DNA of 15,323 nt, from NCBI GenBank assembly GCA_041493035.1, contig JBGPYB010000114.1, positions 1 through 15,323 on the forward strand, written 5' to 3'. Shown here in pieces: positions 1 to 5,520 of the stretch; within the stretch, counting starts at the first letter, position 1; the number at the start of each line of letters is the position of its first letter. The stretch comes from JBGPYB01 sp041493035 (GTDB taxonomy: Bacteria; Acidobacteriota; Vicinamibacteria; Fen-336). A program made the translations under genes and the position numbers. A model generated the notes under the pieces. It did not search any database. It worked only from the letters and a program-made list of their open reading frames with translations, and was not told where the DNA came from.

Positions 1-1442
1 CATCCGTTGCGGCGGCAATGCTCGACGAATCCGCGTGCGCTCTCCTCCAGACCCTCGGTGGCAGCGAGGGGGTCGCCGCAGGACAACGCGACCGAGCGGC
101 GCACCGCGTAGGCCACCAGGCCACGCCCGCCGGCCAGCAGCAGGTGGTGCTTGTCGGGTTGGATCGCGAAGGCCGCGAGGGAGTGCTGGCCGTGGGTACG
201 GAACAGTCGCTCGACATCGGCGGTCGGCGCCTCGAGCCGGTCGCGCAGAATTACCGCCCGCAATAGCAGCGCGAGCAGGTAGAGCCTCGCGATCCAGCCG
301 GCGATCTGTAGCGAGCCGAGGAAGCGAGCGGCGTGGCGGGTGGTCGGGTTGGCGTGGGCATCCAAGATCGCGATGCCCGAGTTGAACGCCTCGGAGAGTG
401 GCGTCGCGTCCGGGTCCCAGGCGAACTGGTCGTTCAGGTTCGAGAGGCCCACGTAACCGTAGACGAGGACGGCCACGCCAATCACCGGAGTCATGAGCAG
501 CGCTTTTTGCAGCGAGGCCGGATCGCTGCGGGCGTAGAACCGCCGCCGGAAGATCACCAGATAGGCGAGAAGGAGCGCGGCGACAAGCGAGTGGTGCAGG
601 TCGAAGGCACGCCCGAGGTGCGACAGGAGCGAGATCGAGAGGGCGAAGGCGGCGACCCACCAGGCAAGGCTCTTGCGCCGCGCCAGGTTGCGGGTGACCT
701 GAAGGAGCGCCAGCCCCGCGAACAGCATCACAGGCCGGCTGCGCTGCATGACCTCGAGCGGGAGCCAGCGCTCCAGGACCACGACGGTCCCGAGCGGGCG
801 CGGGACGATGGCCGACAGCAGGTTCAGCACCCCCATGAGCCCCACGACGAAGGGGACGAGGGCGTGGAGGTCGGCAAACCGCAGGTCTCGCTGGCGCACG
901 AGACGCCACAAGCGCCGCGCGCCCACATAGCCCGCGGGCAGCAGTACCACGGCGAGGGCAATCAAGACCTCGTAGTGGCGCAGGTCGACCAACGCGGACT
1001 CGATCGCACTGCCGGCGTAGTACGCCACGAGGGCGGTGGGGATGGCCCAGAGGGCCCCCGCCAGCACCACCAGCGGTACGAAGACGCCAGGGGACATGCC
1101 CAGGGCACCGCAGGCGGCCGGGATCAGGATGCGGAAGCCGAAGGCGAAGCGGCTCCCGAGGAGCAGCCAGCGGCCGTGGCGTTCCATGCCGGCGACGACG
1201 CGCCGGTAGTGGGGGTTGCCGCCGAAGCGTCTCTCGAGCCACTCCTTGCCGCGCGCCCGAGCGGCAAAGTAGTAGAGCAGGTCGGCCACGGTGTTGCCGG
1301 CCACGGCCACGGCGATGACGATGGGCAACAGGAAGTAACCGCGGTGGACGAGGAGGGCGGCCGCCACCAGGAAGGCCTCCCCCTCGACAGCCACGCCGAG
1401 GAAGATCAGGGCGTAGCCGTATTTCAGGAGCAGGCCTTCCAT
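1..1442 (-). CDS. DedA/VTT-domain protein fused to a phosphatidylglycerol aminoacyltransferase (DUF2156/MprF-type) domain, 3' partial
   Basis: This frame reads open from ATG 1442 through 480 codons to the window edge, so the C-terminus is missing. Residues 1-185 resemble the DedA/VTT family: an acidic residue follows the first membrane segment (VAVEGE, 18-22), and the core holds GSRFAFGFR and a proline near 96-108. Residues 190-400 hold several further hydrophobic segments. From about 408 the sequence looks like the start of the DUF2156 domain of lysyl-phosphatidylglycerol synthases (ERLFRTHGQHSLAAFAI, DKHHLLLAGGRGLVAY, ALSCGDPLA). Family knowledge: DUF2156 moves an amino acid from aminoacyl-tRNA to phosphatidylglycerol, and DedA proteins are implicated in lipid flipping. 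I infer an inner-membrane enzyme that makes, and may translocate, aminoacylated lipid, with the DedA part in place of the usual MprF flippase. The start lies 3 nt after the SGNH hydrolase stop, so the two are probably one operon. The acceptor lipid and amino acid cannot be read here. Confidence 0.85.
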   Translation of the reverse strand, partial: MEGLLLKYGYALIFLGVAVEGEAFLVAAALLVHRGYFLLPIVIAVAVAGNTVADLLYYFAARARGKEWLERRFGGNPHYRRVVAGMERHGRWLLLGSRFAFGFRILIPAACGALGMSPGVFVPLVVLAGALWAIPTALVAYYAGSAIESALVDLRHYEVLIALAVVLLPAGYVGARRLWRLVRQRDLRFADLHALVPFVVGLMGVLNLLSAIVPRPLGTVVVLERWLPLEVMQRSRPVMLFAGLALLQVTRNLARRKSLAWWVAAFALSISLLSHLGRAFDLHHSLVAALLLAYLVIFRRRFYARSDPASLQKALLMTPVIGVAVLVYGYVGLSNLNDQFAWDPDATPLSEAFNSGIAILDAHANPTTRHAARFLGSLQIAGWIARLYLLALLLRAVILRDRLEAPTADVERLFRTHGQHSLAAFAIQPDKHHLLLAGGRGLVAYAVRRSVALSCGDPLAATEGLEESARGFVEHCRRNG

Positions 1443-1445
1443 CGA

Positions 1446-2168
1446 CTACTGCCTGGCGAGATCCTCGCGATGGAGCCAATGGTGGAGCGCCTTCAGCACC
1501 TCGTGGGCCAGGAGGCGCACACCAGCGGCGCTCAAGTGCTCGCCGTCCTCGGTGAGCGGGCCACGGATCGCGGGGGCCTCATGGTCGAAGAAGGCGCGGC
1601 GCGTGTCCAGGTAGCCCACGCCAAAGCTCACGGCGACCCGCCGGTTGAGCGCCTCGTAGGCGTCGAGCTGGGCGTCCTTCGGGTTCTGGCCGTGCTTCTT
1701 CTCGCCGATCAGCGTAGGCCCGGTCATGATGACGTGGGTCCGTGCCCCCACGAGGGCGCGGAGCACGTCGGAGAGGTTGCTCTCATAGGCCGCGCGCACG
1801 GTCGCGAACTGGGCGGGGGCCAGCCGCCCCTCGTCCACGTCGCTGACGTCGCTGTCCCAATAGAGGACCACCGCGCTCGGCCTGCGGGCGAGCACGTCAT
1901 CGTTCAGGCGTTTTTTCAGGTCCGCGATCTTGTCGCCATTGCGGCCCGCCTCGAAGAGCTCGAAGCGCCGGCCCCGTTCGCGCTCCTCGAGGCCGCGGCG
2001 AACGAGGTCGAGCAGACCGTGGTCGCCCTCGGAACGATGGACCAGGGAATCGCCGAAGAACACGATGCGCTCAACGGGCCAGGCCGCGCCTTCGGCAGCA
2101 GAGAGCGGCGTGGAGGGGCGACCCGAGAGCAGAAGGACGGCCAGCACCCCCAGCCGCGCGGGTCTCAC
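1446..2168 (-). CDS. Exported SGNH/GDSL-type hydrolase
   Basis: The 240-residue protein has an N-terminal signal-like segment (RLGVLAVLLLSG, then an Ala-rich cleavage region near 24-29). The SGNH blocks follow. FFGDS at 37-41 holds the nucleophile Ser41, RNGD at 76-79 gives the block II glycine, and EDGEH at 207-211 gives the Asp208/His211 pair. Block III, normally GxND, reads WDSD (104-107), so the usual oxyanion-hole asparagine is replaced; the substrate is therefore uncertain. The family includes esterases, lipases and polysaccharide or lipid deacylases. The GTG at 2168 is chosen because it puts arginines ahead of the hydrophobic stretch. An AGGAG lies only 1 nt before it, which is unusually close, so the start is not certain. 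The gene is followed after 3 nt by the DedA fusion gene, which suggests a shared envelope-lipid role. Fold assignment is good; function is inferred. Confidence 0.75.
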   Translation of the reverse strand: MRPARLGVLAVLLLSGRPSTPLSAAEGAAWPVERIVFFGDSLVHRSEGDHGLLDLVRRGLEERERGRRFELFEAGRNGDKIADLKKRLNDDVLARRPSAVVLYWDSDVSDVDEGRLAPAQFATVRAAYESNLSDVLRALVGARTHVIMTGPTLIGEKKHGQNPKDAQLDAYEALNRRVAVSFGVGYLDTRRAFFDHEAPAIRGPLTEDGEHLSAAGVRLLAHEVLKALHHWLHREDLARQ

Positions 2169-2272
2169 GCTCCTACAATACCGTACGCCAGCCGAGGCTC
2201 ACAAACCACCCGCTCGAGAGCCCGCTCGCCAGAGGGACGCGAGCGAGGATCGCGACAACCGGGTCCTCATCG

Positions 2273-3043
2273 TCAGTAGCCGAAGTCGAAGGTCTGTTCG
2301 GGTCTGACGAATCCAGCGAAACCCATGTCTTCGGGCTTGAAGCCCTCATGCCCCTTTCCGTAGTGCATGAGGTGCACTCTTGGCTTGAGGGCCGGTGGGA
2401 CATCTCGATCGAGCTGGGAGATCGATATGTGGACGTTCGAGGGGCCTTCGAACAGCTGGCAATCCTGGAAGATGGCTTGTAGCGGCCTGCCGGTCGGTCC
2501 CTGGCTTGGGGGCGCCTCGACCGTGTCCGACGAGAAGTAGATCCGTTCGCCGATGTAGACGCTGTACGCAGGCTTCCTGGCCACGTGCAAGGTCGGGCGC
2601 AGGCGGATGTCGGGGAGGCCGTCGATGCGGATGACTTCATCGTCGGTGATCGGTCGCGGATCGTAGTAGTCAGCCAGCGTCAACTCCTCGGGAGTACCCA
2701 TCTCGTCCTGACTTCTCGCCAGGCCGCCGCGAAGGCTGCCGTTCCAGAGCTCGTCGTAGAGCGCATTGTGGTAGTAGATCCGCGGTCGGTGCCGGTAGAC
2801 GTACCGGTTGAGGTAGCCCCAATACTCGAAGCCGCCGACGTGGTCCGCATGCACGTGGGTCACCAGGGCGTTCTGGATCTTCGCGAGGCGGCCTTCGCGC
2901 TCGAGTTGCGGCGCGGAAACGAAGCCACAGTCGATCAGCAGGTTGGCACCGGTGTTCGGCGACTCGATGAGCACGTTGTTGTTGCCGAGCTCGGGGTAGA
3001 TGCCGGAACCGCAGCCGATGAAGGTGAGGGTGAACCGGCCCAT
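2273..3043 (-). CDS. Metallo-beta-lactamase-fold hydrolase (RNase Z-like subgroup)
   Basis: The 256-residue protein begins with a typical strand (LTFIGCGSG, 5-13) and carries the metal motif HVHADH at 63-68. Further likely ligands are His153 (TLHVAR), Asp173 (SSDTVEA) and His227 (LMHYGKGH). This order fits a dinuclear zinc hydrolase of the phosphodiesterase/RNase Z-like branch of the MBL superfamily. There is no signal peptide, so it is probably cytoplasmic. The length is shorter than typical RNase Z, and I do not see a long flexible arm that would mark tRNA 3' processing, so the substrate is unknown. The ATG at 3043 lies 31 nt after the stop of the dps remnant, so the gene may be transcribed from the Fur-box promoter further upstream. 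The next gene on this strand starts 104 nt downstream. Confidence 0.8.
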   Translation of the reverse strand: MGRFTLTFIGCGSGIYPELGNNNVLIESPNTGANLLIDCGFVSAPQLEREGRLAKIQNALVTHVHADHVGGFEYWGYLNRYVYRHRPRIYYHNALYDELWNGSLRGGLARSQDEMGTPEELTLADYYDPRPITDDEVIRIDGLPDIRLRPTLHVARKPAYSVYIGERIYFSSDTVEAPPSQGPTGRPLQAIFQDCQLFEGPSNVHISISQLDRDVPPALKPRVHLMHYGKGHEGFKPEDMGFAGFVRPEQTFDFGY

Positions 3044-3074
3044 GGCCCGAACCTCACTGCTCGCGATCAGAGCC

Positions 3075-3272
3075 TCACCCCCCGAGGGTCGCGCGCAGAA
3101 ACCACGCGTTCTTCTCGAACTCCGTGACGACCTGCGTGACCTGGTCGACCGTGTCCGTATCCTCGTGCTTCTGGCCCACCTGGCGCGAGAGCCGCAGGCC
3201 GTTCAGATAGGCATCGAGACGCTCGGCGAGCAGTGTGACGTGCTCCATGTCCCGCGTGGTGTCCTGCTCTTG
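3075..3272 (-). pseudogene. Dps/ferritin-like remnant, C-terminal part only
   Basis: The frame opens after a TGA (3275-3273) and ends at TGA 3077-3075. It encodes MEHVTLLAERLDAYLNGL, then a stretch ending TEFEKNAWFLRATLGG. This resembles the last ~60 residues of Dps proteins: the helix with HVxxLAxRL, then an acidic TAD-like turn, then the terminal helix with W(F/M)LRA. The ~100 residues that would carry the ferroxidase ligands are absent. The only internal ATG (3248) would give 57 residues, too short for a four-helix bundle. A Fur-like box and promoter lie just upstream, with an ATG at 3276 placed like that of fur, but that ATG is in a different frame. I infer an internal deletion with frameshift. 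An assembly gap or an unrelated small protein remain possible. Confidence 0.55.
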
Positions 3273-3280
3273 TCATTCCA

Positions 3281-3310
3281 ATATTAGACGTAGTCTAATC
3301 GTCATTCCAA
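3281..3310 (-). promoter_or_regulatory. Candidate promoter of the dps remnant and downstream genes
   Basis: On the minus strand TTGGAA (3310-3305) is followed after 18 nt by TAATAT (3286-3281), each matching the sigma-70 consensus at 4 of 6 positions. The palindromic operator at 3283-3299 lies inside the spacer and overlaps the -10 element, an arrangement that suggests repression. Transcription would run into the dps remnant and possibly on into the metallo-hydrolase and envelope genes. Confidence 0.4.
3283..3299. promoter_or_regulatory. Fur-family operator, perfect 7-3-7 palindrome
   Basis: ATTAGAC-GTA-GTCTAAT is a perfect inverted repeat with a 3-nt centre. Its core TTAGAC-N3-GTCTAA is the same as in the second palindrome at 3737-3753, just upstream of the Fur-family gene. 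Fur-family sites (Fur, PerR, Irr) are AT-rich palindromes of similar size; Irr boxes in particular have a TTAGAA-N3-TTCTAA-like form. The AT-rich block stands out in very GC-rich surroundings. Confidence 0.7.
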
Positions 3311-3324
3311 AACAAAATGACGTC

Positions 3325-3732
3325 CTAGTGCGCACGCCGGGACGCTCGGCCGCGCATTACAACCTGGTACTCCCGAACGTCGAAGCCCTCGAGGGCATCC
3401 ACCTTCGAGACGCGCACTGCGTCCCAGGGAACGTCATGGATCCGGCCGGTCGCGTCTTCGATGAAGTGGTGGTGCCGGTCCAGCTTCGGGTCGAAGACCA
3501 CTTTGCCGGGGGCCAGCACCAGCTCGCGGAGCAGGCCCTTCTGAACAAACAGATTGAGCGTGTTGTAGATAGTGGCGCGCGAGAGCATGGGCAGCGTCCT
3601 GCGGACCGCGGCGAAGACTTGATCGGCCGAGGGATGCTCGTCGGTGGCCAGCACGTAGTGCGCCACTGCCATCCGCTGGACCGAGGGCTTGATCCCGTGC
3701 TCCTTCAACGTCTGGGCCAGGTCGCACCTCAT
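3325..3732 (-). CDS. Fur-family transcriptional regulator (PerR/Irr-like)
   Basis: From ATG 3732 the protein is 135 residues, normal for the family. The N-terminal winged helix shows LKEHGIKPSVQRMAV, HPSADQVF and the recognition helix region SRATIYNTLNLFVQKGLL. The C-terminal dimerisation and metal domain has DRHHHFIEDATGRIHDV, giving the HHH metal-site cluster. The paired CxxC zinc-binding cysteines of Fur and PerR are missing, and that combination recalls Irr (haem/iron-responsive) and some PerR-like proteins. ATG 3732 is preferred over the in-frame TTG at 3768 because that TTG is itself part of a perfect TTGACA -35 box. The operator at 3737-3753 ends 4 nt before the start, so autoregulation is very likely. 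The neighbouring dps remnant fits an iron/peroxide role; the actual effector is not determined. Confidence 0.88.
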   Translation of the reverse strand: MRCDLAQTLKEHGIKPSVQRMAVAHYVLATDEHPSADQVFAAVRRTLPMLSRATIYNTLNLFVQKGLLRELVLAPGKVVFDPKLDRHHHFIEDATGRIHDVPWDAVRVSKVDALEGFDVREYQVVMRGRASRRAH

Positions 3733-3736
3733 ACAT

Positions 3737-3753
3737 CTTAGACTAGGTCTAAG
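3737..3753. promoter_or_regulatory. Fur-family operator upstream of the regulator gene, perfect 7-3-7 palindrome
   Basis: CTTAGAC-TAG-GTCTAAG is a perfect inverted repeat, sharing TTAGAC-N3-GTCTAA with the site at 3283-3299. It covers the -10 region of the regulator's own promoter and ends 4 nt before its ATG, so bound protein would block initiation. The divergent amine oxidase gene starts 128 nt away, which makes control of that gene by this site less likely. Confidence 0.75.
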
Positions 3754-3768
3754 AATGGAGCTTGTCAA
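3740..3768 (-). promoter_or_regulatory. Candidate promoter of the Fur-family gene
   Basis: A perfect TTGACA -35 (3768-3763) is followed after 17 nt by TAGTCT (3745-3740), a weak -10. The expected start point, about 7 nt further on, falls at or next to the ATG at 3732. The mRNA would therefore be leaderless or nearly so, and no Shine-Dalgarno sequence is visible. Confidence 0.5.
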
Positions 3769-3814
3769 GTGCGTGCGGGCGCGTGTGGGGGCCTCCGTGC
3801 CGTGCCGGTCGACC

Positions 3815-3844
3815 TTGACCCTCGCCTCGCGTAGCGACTACTGT
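3815..3844 (+). promoter_or_regulatory. Weak candidate promoter of the amine oxidase gene
   Basis: TTGACC (3815-3820) is followed after 18 nt by TACTGT (3839-3844), leaving about a 30-nt leader before the ATG at 3882. The -35 is good and the -10 poor, so this is only a suggestion. Confidence 0.3.
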
Positions 3845-3881
3845 CTCCGGCCACACAGCCAGCACTATGGAGGAGGACCAC

Positions 3882-5372
3882 ATGGGGCGCTCTCAGAAAC
3901 TCACGCGCCGCGAGGCCTTGAAGCTCTTGGGTACGGGCACCGCCGTGGCGCTCCCAGCCGAAGGGTTGCTCGCCCGCGAGAGTCCCCAACAGGCCACCGC
4001 CCATCAAGCGGACGTGGTGATTGTCGGAGCCGGGTTCGCCGGGATGATGGCGGCCCGGAGCCTGATTCGCTCTGGCAAGAAAGTGGTGGTGCTGGAAGCG
4101 CGAAACCGCGTGGGCGGGCGCGTGAAGCCGGCGACGCTCGCGGGCCACGCGATCGACGGCGGTGGAATGTGGGTGGGGGCCACCCAAACCAGACTGCTCG
4201 AAACGATCAAGGAGTATGGCCTGCACACCCGGCCACAGTTCCTGGAGGGCAAGAACATCCTGGAGATCAATGGGAAGCGCGTCATGGCCGACAAGGAAGC
4301 CTCCGGATTGGCTCCGGAAGTACAGGCGGAGTGCGACCGCGTCACGGCCGAGCTCGACCGGCTCTCGGCGCAAGTCCCGCTCGAAGCGCCATGGACGATG
4401 ACTCACGCAGAAGAGCTTGACCAGATGACGGTGGAGGAATGGCTGAAGTCTCAGACAAGGAACCCGGCGGTCCTTCGATTCTTCGAGAGTGCGACGCGCA
4501 TCCTCTTCACCGCCGATCCTTTCCAACTGTCCCTCCTGTATTTCCTTTTTTGTCTGCGCTCGGGCGATGATTTCAACACTGTCTACGCTTTCGAGAACGG
4601 GGCGCAGGGCTTTCTGGTCAACGAAACCATGCACCAGGTGGCAGCTAAGGTCGCTGCGGAGCTCGGGGCGACCATCAAACTCGAAGCACCCGTTACCGCG
4701 ATCTCGCAGGATGCCGCCGGAGTTACGGTGGCTTCAGCCAAGGGCGGATGGCGCGGAGACTACGCGATTGTGGCGGTGCCGCTGCCGCTTTCGGTACGCA
4801 TCAGCTACTCCCCTTCCCTCCCGTCGCAACGCGATGCTCTGGCGCAGCGCATGCCCATGGGATCCGTCATCAAGTACTGGGTCGCCTATGAGAAGCCGTT
4901 CTGGCGGGAGCGGGGCCTCAATGGCTTGCTGGAGAGCGACGCACCGCCGTCCTTCCAGATCGCCGTTGACGCTTCTCCGCCGGAAGGGCGCCCTGGGTTT
5001 CTGCAGGGATTCATCGACACGGACAGTGCTCTGGAATGGAGCGGGCGGCCGATGGAAGAGCGCAAGAAGATGATCGTGGACCGTCTCGTGAGCTTCCTTG
5101 GGCCGGAAGCGGCCAATCCCATCGACTACGAGGACCAGGACTGGCCCTCGGACCCGTGGAGCCGCGGGTGCTTCGGAGCGAACATGGGGCCCGGGGTGAT
5201 GACGACGGTCGGCAAGGTCATTCGCGAGCCGCATGGCCGAATCCACTGGGCGGGTACGGAGACCTCCACGAGGTGGATGGGCTACATCGACGGCGCGATC
5301 AGGTCCGGCGAACGGGCCGCGGAAGAGGTCTTGGCGGGATCGAGAGCCGAAACCCACAGGCCGTCGGCCTGA
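3882..5372 (+). CDS. Flavin-containing amine oxidase with twin-arginine-type N-terminus
   Basis: The 496-residue protein has a twin-arginine leader (LTRREALKLLGTGTAVALP, Arg9-Arg10), then the Rossmann FAD motif VVIVGAGFAG at 45-54, the ribose-binding Glu72 (VVVLEARNRVGGR) and the C-terminal flavin motif WAGTETSTRWMGYIDGA. This is the NAD-binding-8/amino_oxidase architecture of monoamine oxidases and related FAD enzymes, which oxidise amines and release peroxide. Export by Tat to the periplasm is inferred from the leader. The start is ATG 3882 rather than the in-frame ATG 3867, because AGGAGG sits a few nt before 3882. The hydrophobic stretch after RR is short, so a cytoplasmic location is possible. 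The gene is divergent from the Fur-family regulator. Its substrate cannot be predicted: amines, polyamines and carotenoid-like desaturation substrates are all seen in relatives. Confidence 0.85.
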   Translation: MGRSQKLTRREALKLLGTGTAVALPAEGLLARESPQQATAHQADVVIVGAGFAGMMAARSLIRSGKKVVVLEARNRVGGRVKPATLAGHAIDGGGMWVGATQTRLLETIKEYGLHTRPQFLEGKNILEINGKRVMADKEASGLAPEVQAECDRVTAELDRLSAQVPLEAPWTMTHAEELDQMTVEEWLKSQTRNPAVLRFFESATRILFTADPFQLSLLYFLFCLRSGDDFNTVYAFENGAQGFLVNETMHQVAAKVAAELGATIKLEAPVTAISQDAAGVTVASAKGGWRGDYAIVAVPLPLSVRISYSPSLPSQRDALAQRMPMGSVIKYWVAYEKPFWRERGLNGLLESDAPPSFQIAVDASPPEGRPGFLQGFIDTDSALEWSGRPMEERKKMIVDRLVSFLGPEAANPIDYEDQDWPSDPWSRGCFGANMGPGVMTTVGKVIREPHGRIHWAGTETSTRWMGYIDGAIRSGERAAEEVLAGSRAETHRPSA

Positions 5373-5430
5373 GCTGGAAAAGCACCGGTTCACGTGGGAC
5401 GCAGAGCCGGTGAGTGTATCCTGTCGCTTG

Positions 5431-5462
5431 GGGCCGGCGGCGGATTGACCCCGCCGCGGCCC
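5431..5462 (+). terminator. GC-rich hairpin after the amine oxidase gene
   Basis: GGGCCGGCGGCGG (5431-5443) pairs with CCGCCGCGGCCC (5451-5462) over a 7-nt loop, giving 12 base pairs with one bulged G. No T-run follows. It lies 58 nt after the amine oxidase stop and 58 nt before the GMC start. It could be a terminator or part of the GMC leader. Confidence 0.4.
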
Positions 5463-5520
5463 GTTGCTACTCTGCCCCGGCTTCGGTCAACGTGCGTCTT
5501 CTTCCAACCGGGGGTGCGGA

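Larger units (their letters stand above)
3272..3310. repeat. 10-bp direct repeat GTCATTCCAA flanking the operator
   Basis: GTCATTCCAA occurs at 3272-3281 and again at 3301-3310, with 19 bp between that contain the palindromic operator. The right copy also supplies the candidate -35 element of the minus-strand promoter. Its neighbour CGTCATT (3300-3306) can pair with AATGACG (3316-3322) across a 9-nt loop just after the fur stop. The repeat could reflect a local duplication or slippage event linked to loss of the dps 5' part. Confidence 0.6.

Noticed and set aside
333..2279. Very long open frame on the plus strand (648 codons)
   Set aside because: It is antisense to the DedA-synthase and SGNH genes, whose minus-strand products carry recognisable motifs. 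Its own product is Glu/His/Gly-rich without any domain, a normal by-product of GC-rich codon use.
3067..3276. 69-codon minus-strand frame from ATG 3276
   Set aside because: Its product is Arg/His/Gly-rich and shows no family likeness, while the overlapping frame matches a Dps C-terminus. The ATG may still be the original dps start.
3765..4634. 289-codon minus-strand frame opposite the amine oxidase
   Set aside because: It is antisense to a clear FAD enzyme, and it shows no motif.
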